The notes under the pieces are model-generated. The model was not told where the DNA came from and did no database searches. It saw only the letters and a program-made list of their open reading frames with translations. From positions 1 through 52,095 of the forward strand of contig JAHBMJ010000255.1 of the NCBI GenBank assembly GCA_018398765.1: 52,095 nt of DNA, given 5' to 3'. Position numbers and translations under genes: made by a program. Below are positions 28,703 to 39,268 of the stretch, piece by piece. This DNA is from Chromera velia (lineage: Eukaryota > Sar > Chromeraceae). How positions within the stretch are numbered: the stretch's first letter is position 1; the number at the start of each line of letters is the position of its first letter.

Positions 28703-28742
28703 AATCGTCTCTCTTCTTCTTCTTCTTCTTCTTCTTCTTCTC
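28703..28742. repeat. (TTC)n microsatellite
   Basis: About 13 TTC units. Simple repeat. Confidence 0.9.
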
Positions 28743-28769
28743 CTTTACTCTTTTCTTCTCTCTCTCCTG

Positions 28770-29004
28770 CAGATAGGCAGATAGACAAACAGCCAGAAGA
28801 ACCAGAAAGAAAGAGACAAAGAGGAAAACCTCTAAAATAAGCGGATAGACAGACCAACAGACAGCCAGTGGGACCAGAAAGAAACAGACGTGGAGAAAGA
28901 CTCCCAGGACAGGCAGGCAGACAGACTGACAGGCAGCCTACAGACCCAAGAAGGAGGAGACGAAGAGGCAGACCTCCAAGGCAGGTAGATAGACAAACAG
29001 ACAT
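28770..29004. repeat. 72-bp minisatellite, about 3.3 copies
   Basis: Three diverged tandem units with period 72 nt, each containing a GACAGRCAG-type core, a CAGAAAG- or CAGACC-type middle and an AGACTCC/AACCTCT segment. On the minus strand all units share one open frame with 24-residue repeats starting GCLSVCL, GCLLVCL and GCLSICL. Because 72 is a multiple of 3, that frame is expected by chance once one unit is open. Confidence 0.65.
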
Positions 29005-29492
29005 ACAGCAAGCAGAAATAGAAAAAGAGGAAAGCTAGGAGGAGAGCAATAGGAAGCTACCTAAACAGACAGCCAGACAGACAGAAAGTGAAGAGGAAGA
29101 TGCATATATATATGGTCATGCTTCCCCTATCTCTGTCTTTTGTCTTCCTATCTGTGATGTATGTGGGGGAGTACTGGGAGTAGGGGGGGTGCGGGTTTTT
29201 TTTTTGTAAAGAAGAGAAGACAGAAGAGGAGAGCAGTGCCACTGACGAGGCGGGAAGCAAGGCTCCCCCCCCCATGACTCGCATTATGGAAATTGTGTCT
29301 GTCAGCCTGAGGGGAGGAAATGGAAGAAAGAGAGAATACGAAATCAGACGGGAAGAATGGGAAAAGACTGCATGGGTCTCGGCCTCACTTATGCCTCAAT
29401 CAATGAGAGCCGCTTTCTGGGCTGGCAGAAGATGAAACCCGATCACTGGCCTCAAAAAGGCACCTCACCCTACCTCTTCATCGTGTCAGTCT

Positions 29493-29770
29493 TCTTTTTC
29501 CTCCTCCTCCTCCTCCTCCTCCTCCTCCTCCTCCTCTTCTTCTTCTTCTTTTTTTTCTTCTTCTTCTTCTTTTTCTTCTTCTTCTTCTTCTTCTTCTTCT
29601 TCTTCTTCTTCTTCTTCTTCTTCTTCTTCCTCTTCCTCTTCCTTTTCCTCTTCCTCTTTTTCTTCTTCTTCCTCTTCCTCTTCCTCTTCCTCTTCTTCTT
29701 CTTCTTCTTCTTCTTCTTCTTCTTCTTCCTCCTCCTCCTCTTCCTCCTCCTTTTCATCTTCCTCTTCCCG
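29493..29770. repeat. Long pyrimidine tract (TCC/TTC)n
   Basis: About 270 nt almost purely C and T on the plus strand. It makes long false Leu/Phe and Lys/Glu frames. A second shorter TTC tract lies at about 29,852-29,895, just before the LINE endonuclease frame. Confidence 0.95.
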
Positions 29771-29906
29771 CCCCTCTGCTTTTACGTCAATTCCAGACTG
29801 GGTTCTCAAACCGTCTCCTCCTTTTATTTTCTTTAAGAATGAACCTTTTCCCTCTTCTTCTTTTTCTTTTTCTTCTTCTTCTTCATCTTCTTCCTCTGCA
29901 ACCGGC

Positions 29907-30962
29907 ATGCGAAACGTGACAGTGAATGGAAGAAGGCTGTCCATTGCCATGCTGAATGTTGGGGGTCTTGATTCTCGTCTCGGGAATGAATCGCTTGACC
30001 GGTGGTTGGAAGGGATCGATATTGCAATCCTGACTAAAACGAAGTATATTACCACTTCAATCAACACACCCACCCATACGGGAAAAAACTTCAGTCATCA
30101 AGAATGGTACAAAAGAAAGCTGGGGGTACATAAAAGAGCAAAGGACATGGAAGTAAAAACAAGGGGGGTGTGTATCCTTGTCCGATCATGCTTGGTCGCT
30201 AGTCTGAAGCCTTTTTGGGAGTTGGTGGGGCCCAGTATGGTCAAACTAACACTCAGGAGCTGCTTGCTGGCCCAGGAGGGGGGGGAGGCGAATGCATCTC
30301 TGCACATTTTCGGTGTTTATCACCTCCAATCGGGGGCAGAGAAGAGACTAAGAAACAATGAACCGAAAGAGGTAGAGAGAGAGACACTTCTCAACGCAGT
30401 CTATGATATTCCGCTATACGACCTTCGCATTGTGGTAGGAGACTTCAATTACCACATAGGAAAGGAGGTCCCTAAAGGAATTTTATGGGAAAGGGATCGG
30501 GGAGGCGGGTGACTTATAAGAGATCTTGGGGGGTAAGGGGGAAGAAGCAATCGAGGGACTGTCTCACCGCTCTGACTGTCGTTCAATCGTAAACGAACCA
30601 GGAAGAGCTGCCATTCACTTTTGTGAGAAAGCAAACCTCCTTTCCTTGAATGGCCTGTCTTGAAAAGATGAAAAGAAAGGGATTGAAGTCGACTTCACAG
30701 GGGCTTGCACTTATTATGAAGAGGGTGCCCTAGCTACGGTCATTGATTTGTTTTTAGTTGATCCTCCTCTTCTTGGTTTATGAAATTCTTTTGGGGTTGA
30801 GCTACAGCCTGACGCAGTCCCCGAACATGCAGCCGTTTCTCTATCTCTCAAACCCTCATCTCCGCCAAAACCGAATAACAACTTGCCGCCTCACCCTTCC
30901 ATTGTCCTATCCCCTTCTTTTACGAAGCCAGGAAGGCAAACGCCAGTCACCAATGATGAAAT
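29907..30962 (+). pseudogene. LINE endonuclease domain, decayed
   Basis: Apurinic-type endonuclease segments in order: SIAMLNVGGLDSRLG, then ILTKTK where the family has a catalytic Glu (E in ETK), GVCILVR, and VVGDFN. The frame stops at 30,510. Later fragments around 30,740-30,890 (VIDLFLVD, VPEHAAVSLSL) match the end of the domain, with EH where SDH is usual. The lost Glu and the frame break mean it cannot cut DNA. Confidence 0.75.
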
Positions 30963-31412
30963 GATACCTCTGGTAACTTCGGTAAAAGATTTAGCAGGGA
31001 AGCTTTGGCCTGGGTTGTAGGATGCCGGGATTCAGGAATCGAAAAAAGAAGGCAAGCCTATTCCATCCATACCTTCGCCTCCTCCTCCTCCCCTCTTCCC
31101 GCCTCCCCTTGTGTCCGTCCCTTCTTTCTACCCCGCTACTTAGATACCACCTTCTGCCTTTCCGTCTTCCACTTGTTCTATCTCTATACCACCAAAAAGC
31201 CAAATAGCCAGACTCACCTAACAGTGGGAGCATGTACTCGCGCAACCCAAGGAGAGAAAACGAAAGCCAACTCATCCAAGGAAAAGTGAAAGGAAGGAAA
31301 AGGCTGTCGCACCTTGGAGGGATCAAGAATGCAGGGAGATTTAGAAGAGAGTTAGATCCGCAGAAAGGGAATAGAAGGAAGAAAGGGAACTCTGGGGGAA
31401 CGAAGACGAGCG

Positions 31413-33912
31413 GTGAATCACAGCAAAGAGAAAGATAAACAGGTTAAACAGAGAGAGAGAGGGAAGTTGATAGCAAGAAAAAAGAGAAAGTATGTTATTC
31501 TTCAGACAGAGAGACTCGCGGAAGAAGCTGCTAAGGACCCAGCAGCCCTATGGAAATGGAGGAGGGAGAGAAAAAAGGCAGAGAGTGGGAGTGAGGGAGA
31601 AAAGCCGTCCAGCTTTTTGTTTTCAAATTTTTGGGCCGATGTGTTCAGTGAGGATGGACTGGAGCCTCAAAAGAAGGATAAAACACCAGCTCCCCCCCTG
31701 GCACCTTTCTTCTCTTTCAATAAATGTGAGAAAATACTGAAGGCAATCGACCCAAAGAAGGCAGCCGGCCTCGAAGGAATCTCCCCTGCGCAGGTACATT
31801 TATGCTTTTCCTCTTCTCGTCTGTCTCGTTTTCTTCTTTTCATTTTCTTCAATCTTTTTTTCCTTTTTTCTTTCTAGCCAGAAAAGTGGAACTTCATTTG
31901 AATCGCTCCTGTTCTAAAAGGTCACGTCTCTCCTTCTTGTGATGAATGGAGGCCCATACACATTGTCTGCCTTCTGGCAAAGTTGTTCACATTGTTGATG
32001 GATGGTCGGTTAAGGGAGATAACGAATATAGATGAACGACAGGTGGGTTTCAGGAAAGGGGTCAGTATAAAGGAAGCGATAGCTGCTCTTCATGCTCTCA
32101 CGGCTTCAGCAAAAAAGAGACACAGACCCCTCCTTACAGCGTTTATTGACTTCAGCAAGGTATTTGACCGAATATCCAGAAAGAAAATGATTGACAGACT
32201 TAGAGAGGAAGGAGTCAGCGAGAAAGACGTGTGTATGATTCATTCTATGTATATAAATGTGTGGGAAAGGGTGGATGGGTCGGATTGGGTCTTTCCCAAA
32301 AGTGCAGGGGTAAAACAGGAAGATCCACTTTCTCCTCTTCTTTTTCTTTTGTTTATTAATAATATTCATTCTGCTCTGAGTGTTGAAGGGAGGGAAGCTG
32401 ATAACGGCTTGGATGGGGAATTAGATACGGATGAAAGACAGAGGGGGAGAGAATGTGGAGAGAGGAGAGAGGAGAGTGAAACAACGGAGCAGCGACCCCA
32501 CATCCCTGAGGAGGTAAGATTGGTAGACTTACTGCTTGAGAGCATAGGTTACGCAGAGTCTGACAATCTTATGATTTTTGCTTACTCTTCTTCTGACCTG
32601 CAGTGGCGTTTGGACCGTTTGGCCTCTTATTATCAGGAACATAGGTTGAAAGTGAATTTAAAGAAAACAAAAGTTCTTACACTCTCAGGTTTAGGAAGGG
32701 AAATAGAAGGGGAAGTAACTTTTGAAGGGAAGACAGTTGAACGTGTAGAGAGCTATAAATACCTTGGGTGTCGTGTGTTTGAGGAAGGGGACCCAAGAAA
32801 GTCAGTCAGGGACCAACTTGAAAGTGCTGAACGCTGTTTAGGGGCAGTGATAGACACTTGTTCATCCTTAGGTCCTTTGCCCCCTCGATGTAAAGTTTGT
32901 TTACTGTAGGCGCTCTGGGAGCCGGTGGCAATGTACTCGCTGGAAGCTTTGCCAGTAAGTCAGACAGATATCGTTGCACTTAATGTATTGTAGCTTCGAT
33001 TTGTGCGCTGGACATTCCGTTTGCCCTATAACTCTTTCAAGGTACCAACTTTGGTTTCGGTTGGTATGCGTCCTATGAGAGAGATCCTTTCTTGTCGGTT
33101 GGAAGGTTTCATAGAAAGCATAAAGAGAATAGAAAGGGAGGTTCCTCGGGCAGTCTGGGATGCATGGCATAGATCGCTGACCCCGGTATGGACCAATTCA
33201 GCCAGTAGCATACTTCAGACAATCGTACCAGATCTTTTAAAAAAAGAAAGCTAGAGAGGGAGAAACGGAACAAATAAATGGATACTCAAGCAGAAAGCGA
33301 GGGAAAGGGAAGCCTCAGAATAGTTGTTGGAATGGTTGACTTCAAGACCCGTCGGCGAGCATAGGCTCACCCATTCATGTGGCATCTATCCACGCAACTC
33401 CCGACTAAGTAATTTTCAGATAGAGAAGTTGAACCGATCGCACCAGCGTCTGGCCATGTTGCTTTTAGGGGGGAGGGTTAGAAGGGGGTGGGGTTACACA
33501 GTTCAATTGCGTACTCTGCCTTGCTCTCTCTTGTCTGGTAGTTCTTTTTTCACTTCTCTCCTTCGAGCATGTGCTGGTGGGGGAAAGAGACACGGTGGAT
33601 CCTGCAAAGAACACTGTATTCACTGTCCTGCAGTTGAAGGCAAAAAGGTGATCGACGATGCGGTGCATCGATTGTCTGCGTGCGTGCGAACAGAGCAGCT
33701 TAGATGAAGTTAGATCCAAACTTCATTCACTGGCAGAGAGAGTGAAAGAGAGAACAAGAATTGGTGAAAGGGTCTGCAGAGCAAGATGGACTGCTGCAGC
33801 TGGGGGAAGAGGTATCGAGAAAGAAGAGACATATGTAAGAGAGCTCATTTCATTCATTGTGGACCGGGAGCCGAAGAAGGCAAGTGCACTGATCGAAGCT
33901 TGTTTGAAATAA
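31413..33912 (+). pseudogene. LINE reverse transcriptase and C-terminal region, decayed
   Basis: Visible RT landmarks: KKAAGLEGISPAQ, WRPIHIVCLLAKLF, QVGFRKG, FIDFSKVFDRI, VKQEDPLSP and the palm motif, which reads FAYSSSDL (about 32,575-32,598) where FADD is needed. Downstream come LKVNLKKTKVL, SYKYLGCRVF and a C-terminal motif with HCIHC then HRLSAC, like the CCHC finger of LINE proteins. In-frame stops lie at 31,899 (TGA), 32,907 and 32,991 (both TAG), with a frame change near 33,330. The lost aspartates alone would abolish polymerase activity. Confidence 0.8.
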
Positions 33913-34115
33913 GTGCACGCGCGTCTTGTGTGGTTGTTCAGCCTTTAGCTTCAGCCTAGGCTGCAAAAGGTCGTGGTTGTTCATATTCATGCAGAAGCAG
34001 GCTTAGCTGCGGCGGTTTGCTCCTTTTATTTATAACTGCAGGCATGGGTGGCCATTTGTCTCTAATTTCAGAGACTTTAGGCTTAACCACAATTAAATAA
34101 GTAAGTAAGTAAGTA

Positions 34116-34620
34116 CTGGGGGAAATTTGACATCGGGGCGGGAGGTTAATTCTCCGGATATTAGTCCTAATGCTAATCCCACATATATTTTAATAATTTT
34201 AAATGAAGCAATCAACTAGTCAATCAATCAATTTGAAACTATTTGAAACTCAAGGTTTAATTCTAATAATATTGAACACTATAATTAGTAATACACATCA
34301 TAATCATAAATCACTTTAAACATCTGATTATGTTACATATATATGAAAGTATATCTAGAAGTACATACTATTTAATATAAAATTGTGGACTTTAGAATTA
34401 CAACTTTAGACTCGATCAGTTAAAAATTTACTTGTAAATTTGTCTAAAGAATTTAAACTAGAATTTAAACAATCATTTAAATAATAATGTGAAAATGCAT
34501 GCGTAGGAATCGCCACCGGTAGTACGATCAACTATTTATGATCAATCATGATCAATTATACTCAATTCAAGACTAATTTCAAGTTACCACAACTTCCCAG
34601 TGGTACATGCATCATTTTAA
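34116..34620. other. AT-rich island
   Basis: About 500 nt of strongly AT-rich sequence right after the LINE tail, unlike the balanced DNA around it. No open frame of note. Weak inverted similarity exists between its ends (TACTGGGGGAA near 34,112 and TTCCCAGTGGTA near 34,594), so it could be a degraded transposon; an organelle-derived insert is another option. Confidence 0.45.
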
Positions 34621-35277
34621 GGTTAAACACGTGCGATTTACTGTTGCAAACTTGGAGTTTTGCATGATGGACATGCAGGATCTCATACACTTAAGCAGAA
34701 ACTTCCTTGCTGTTGATTGCATTTGCGCGACCCCAACCCCCTTTAACTGAATGACGCGTAGTAAGCGAAAGGAGCACTCGCACTTCATCCATTGAAGGCA
34801 TCGCTTGAGGGGTTGAGGTGTCAAAGGGTCATTGCAGTCAGTCTGAGACACACAAGGGAGAGAAACAGACGTTGAAGACATGACAAGGCAAGGGTCCTCT
34901 ACAGACGAGTAAGCGAAATTGGTTGGACAGAAAGGGGTAAATCCATATGAACAGGCATGAACGCACAAGCACTTTGCAAAGAAGACCTTATAGTTCTGTT
35001 CATGCCATCGTGCGGGGCTTCTCCCTCACTTCCGATTGTCGACAGTTGAGGTCCCATCGTCGAACGGATCGAGTTGTGCTCACTCTCTGCCTTCAAGCCA
35101 CCTCCACCCAACGGAAAATGATACAGGAATCTACAAATTCAAACCACAGTCGAGAAAGTTGCGATACAAAGCACAGGGCATGCACTTAAATATCGATATA
35201 CGGAAACGAGGAGGCACGATGGTCTCCCTGTGTCTTGACACAAGAACCCCCACACCCATCAGCAACCTCCCCGCGCA
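34621..35277. other. Intergenic stretch downstream of the giant gene
   Basis: Presumed 3' flank of the minus-strand gene. No clear polyadenylation signal and no other gene seen. Confidence 0.4.
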
Positions 35278-37613
35278 TCAGGAAGAGGACGCAGATGAGG
35301 AGGAGGAAGAGGAGCTGCTTGACTCCCCTCCCTCCATGCGTTCATCCCCCTTCTTTTCCTCTTCTGCCGCTCTCGCTGCTGCCTGCTCCTCCTCGACCTC
35401 GCTGGCCGGGGCCCCCGGCAGGCCCAGGACCCGAGTGCCCCCCTGCAGCAGACTCCCGACGTGCGACTGCTCCAGCCGCTTCCCCTGCCCCCTCGCCTCC
35501 ACGATTCTCTCCACAAACTCCTTCGGACTCTTCTCCCACCAACACACACGACCCGCAGCGTCTACCTCTGCGGCATACCTCCGCCCCAAGCCCTGCAGCG
35601 GCTTTCCGATCAGACCGTCTGGCTGGTCGAACGGCCTCTCGGAGTCCAGCCACTGACCGTAGGCGTGGGCCTGAGCGGGAAAGAAGCATGCCTCTCCTGC
35701 AAACACATTGTGGTCGTGCAGCTGCCTCTCGACCTTCGTGTGCGGTCGAGGAATGAGGGACAACAGCGAGATCATCTCTGTCTGCTCTGCTGTGTGGGAG
35801 AACCAGAGGGGCCCTGCATAGAGAGACAGACGGCAGAGGAGACGGAGAAGCAGATCTGATTGAGGAGCAGAATCACCCCCCTCCTCCATCCTGAGAGTCC
35901 CGTCTGCGCGCTTCGATCCCCCCACAAGGCGCCGCCCTCCCGGGGTCCCCGCAAGAGGGGAGGCGCGAGGAGAGGGACGACGCACGCCTGCCTCGAATCC
36001 TGCTGCAGTCATACTGCACGTGCTGAAGTACGAGTTGTTTCTGCGGAGGGTGAACTGTCTCCTCAATCCGTTCGCTCCCTTCGCCTGCACCTGCAGTTGC
36101 TGCTGAGCCCCGCTTTTGCCATCTGCAGGCTTGGCAGGCGGGGGATTGGGAGTGCTGCGGTCGCGCAAAGGGATGGAGGCAGTGAGTTTGGGTACGCACA
36201 GGCGGGGGTCGAGGAAGAGGATCTGCTGCTCGTGTGAGAAACGGGGGGCGAAGATGTGCAGAGAGCCCACGACCCCCCCCTCTACCCCCGTCTCGGACTC
36301 GCCCTGCTTCCCCTGGGGCTGGACAAGGGGGGTGGGCCTCCGGGGAGCTGCAGCGCGGCGGCGGCAGCTGCAGGAGGGTGTCGGAGGGGGGAGCTCTCTT
36401 CCTTCTTGATGAGAATGGAGGGATTCCGCACAGGGTGGCTGTCGGATTCCTCCCTCTTGACTTTCACATGTCTCTCCGCCCCCTCTCCTTCCTCTGCCTG
36501 CTGCTGCTGAGAGTCCCGATGGGAGTCGCGCTTTTTCTCTCTCCCCTCTCTGCGCCTCTGGTCAACAGAGACCTCCTCTGCGAGGGCTTCGGCCGTTGCG
36601 GCATCGAGAATGATCAGCGCATGAATCTCACTTGCATCCGTCACGCACCCACCACGACGGTCGCGCTTCCCCCCGACGGACTCTACCCCATGTCCCTCCT
36701 CCCGACGACGGCCCCGGACAGCCAGCACGTGCCATCCGATGGGCAGGAAGGGGTCTCTGCTCTTGTGGGACACACCCTTGACTGCGGTCACATCGCCCAC
36801 CACGTTCGGGTGGAGGATCTTCCCGAATTCCCTCACGGCGTAGACGTGCTCCCCCAAGAACTGAGGGGGGAGCTGAATGAGGGGCTTGTCCAATGTACCC
36901 TCAATTAGGGACTCCTGCCCCGGCACAGGTACTTCCCCTTCGATGGAGACGGGGGCTCTGGGGATCTTCGTCTGCACCAGGCCCGCACTACCGCCCTCAT
37001 CCCTGGGCTCGTCTTCCTCCGCCTTCTCCTCTGAGTCCTCCTCCTCCTTCTCTTCTTCCTCCTCCTCTCCCTTCTCCTCTTCCTTTTCATCCTCGCTGTC
37101 CGCCTCCTCTTCCTCTTCCTCCTCCTTCTCGAGCGCCGCTTCCTCAGCTTGCTGCCGTTCCCGTGCCTCCTTCTCCTTGGCGAAGGCGAAATCGCTTTTC
37201 CAACCGAAGACTGCCTCAGTGTACCCGTCCTGGTACTTCCACGGCATCCCTCTGATCGTCAGCCTCCTCTTCTTTGAGCTCGTCGGAAGGGCGCTCTCCT
37301 CGTAGGACAGCCTGGCGTGACTCCCCTGGAGGGCCTCGACAAGGTTGTTGTGCTGGGACTTTTTCGCACGGAGAAGAGAACGCCACACAATCGGAGGCTC
37401 GGCCTGGCCCTGCAACCTGCGACTCGCTCTGCATGTGGAGAGAGAAATGGGGGATTGGCAAAGAAAATTTGGATGGCCGCCATTGCACTGCGCTGTAGTC
37501 ATCGCATTTGTCAGAGGGCAAACAGCTGCACAGGTGCTCCATCTCACACAGAGACACACATGGAGCCGAGGAGGCAGGCTGACACCCAGAGAGACTCTCT
37601 CCCTCTCTCTACA

Positions 37614-37647
<34 letters not shown>

Positions 37648-39268
37648 GGGGAGAGAAAGAGAGGGTGAACAAGGAAGAGAAGTAGATGAAGAAAGATGAC
37701 AGACGGACTCGCATGTGGACGCTCCAGAGACCTACTGGCTGACCTCTGAGGATTGTCTTCGGTGAAGCGCACGAAGAAGTCGTCAAGGGACTTCACGCGG
37801 CCCGTAAGGACGCCCACCAGCGCAGGGTGAGGCTCCCACCCAAACGGCTTGTCCTCCCTGCACGCGCGTGGCGGTTTGGTCTTCTCTTTGGTGGTGGCCA
37901 TGCTCTCGTGCTCCAGCTCCCTCTCCTGCTCATCCTCAAGAGCGCTCCCCCCCATACCGTTCTCGGACCGGCGGGCAGGGGAGTGGTGCTTCACCTGCAG
38001 ACAGGCAGGCGGCGAAAGGAGCGCAGAGACAGAATTCTCTCTGAAGCAAATGACGTACAGCGGTCTGCCGCACACAAGAGGGAGAGAAAGAGGAGCGCTA
38101 CTCCTTCGGCTCACAAACACTGCGGGCTCTCGCTGCACAAGCGAACAAAATGAGCAAAAACAAAGCAAGGCGGAAAGAAAAAGACCAATCGACGGACCTC
38201 GTTGTAGACGAGCTGGCAGAGGTGCACGTACAGCTCTCGGAGCGCAAGAGTCTCTTTTCTGTTGTTTTTGATCTGCTGAACCTGCTGTTCTGCCTTCGTG
38301 ATGACGCCATTCTCGAGGAGGTCCTGAACGTGATAGGCGATGTGCTTGAGATCGGAGTTCTTCATGTACAGCTCCTTCAGCGTTGTCTTCTCCTTCTCGG
38401 AAATCATTTCTGAGAGGAATCTTTCCGCCTCCTCATACTGCCTCTGCCTCTTCTGCTCCTCATCCTCCTCTGCCTCCTCTCCCTGAGCACGCATCGATTG
38501 TTCCACCACAGAAGACTCCCCGAGGGCCTGTGCGGCCTGGGCGAAGGCTATCTGCCATCTGAGGCGGGAGGCCGCCTGTGTCGCCCACGCGTAGTAGCGG
38601 TCCTTGATCATCTGCAGGGTATTCTCCAAGGCCCACTCCATCGCGTCACACAAGTCAAGGGGACGCCTCTCGACTGCCCCTGCCGCTGCTGCTGAGGCAC
38701 CCCCCAAATGAGGGGACTCGTCGAGGGCATCGTCGTCATCTCCTGTGAGATCGATCACAAGGGCTCGTCGTCCGGCTCTCTTGGCATCCGCTGCCTCCTC
38801 CACAGCAGCCTGCTCAAGGATCTGGACGTCGTCTTCATCCTCCTCCTCCTCGGCTTCCCCTTCTCCCTCGTTCTCGTCGCTGTCGGAGTCCTCTTCATCC
38901 GACTGATTCGAGGCCTTCTCTGTTGCGTCGTCGTCTGCCATCTGGATGTCCGTTTGCTCCTTCGCCTTCTCAGGCTGGCGGGACGCAGGGGGAGGGGGGC
39001 TGACGCCTCGTGAAGGGGGGTTGGAGTTATCCTGCGCGTGCACAGAGACGTCTCTGGAGACGGGGGCCGTGGAGGCTTCCGGAGAGGCCCCGTCGAGGTG
39101 CTGCTGCTCTTCCTGCGACTGCCCTTGTATTTTCGCTTTGCCGGGGCAGAGGGCCTAATGGAGGTCGGGGAACTCTTCGGGGCCCATCTCTTCGAGGAGA
39201 AGCTCTCGTAGTCCGGTGCGACGACTGGCCTCCCGATCCCTCAGGCTCTCCCGAATCTGACGGTCGAC
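35278..39268 (-). other. C-terminal region with SUMO-interaction-like motif and acidic tracts
   Basis: After VDRQIRESLRD the frame meets TAG at 39,155 and then continues, open, in the same frame. The segment beyond holds LVIDLTGDDDD (about 38,730-38,766), which matches the hydrophobic-acidic pattern of SUMO-interacting motifs, and DAMEWALENT...YYAWATQA, which looks like the family's conserved C-terminal part. Further on are EDEQEREL, long Glu runs, and HIFAPRFS after the frame change near 36,282. The stop at 35,278 is TGA after a Ser-rich tail. Confidence 0.6.

Larger units (their letters stand above)
27065..29906. other. Repeat-rich stretch with an assembly gap
   Basis: No convincing gene. 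Purine- and pyrimidine-biased DNA with poly-G, (TTC)n and a minisatellite. It could be the spacer between ORF1 and ORF2 of one element, or separate debris. Confidence 0.5.
29907..34115 (+). mobile_element. Inactive non-LTR retrotransposon (LINE)
   Basis: Order on the plus strand: AP-type endonuclease, reverse transcriptase, C-terminal Cys/His motif, 3' region, then a (TAAG)n tail at about 34,095-34,115. This architecture and a short tandem-repeat tail, with no LTRs, are typical of LINEs. Frames are broken by several stops and shifts, and active-site residues are lost. The 5' limit is unclear; ORF1-like material at 25,789-27,064 may belong to it. Confidence 0.8.

Noticed and set aside
29357-29836. 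Long Phe/Leu-rich and Lys/Glu-rich open frames
   Set aside because: Translation artefacts of the pyrimidine tract.
36877-37305. Plus-strand Ser/Pro-rich frames opposite the giant gene
   Set aside because: Shadow frames of Glu-rich and Lys-rich coding on the minus strand, without splice or domain support.
25975-39157. Reassigned TAG codon as an explanation for in-frame TAGs
   Set aside because: The purine gene ends in TAG exactly at the family C-terminus, and a TGA also interrupts the LINE. Decay explains the LINE; the TAG in the giant gene is kept as an open question.
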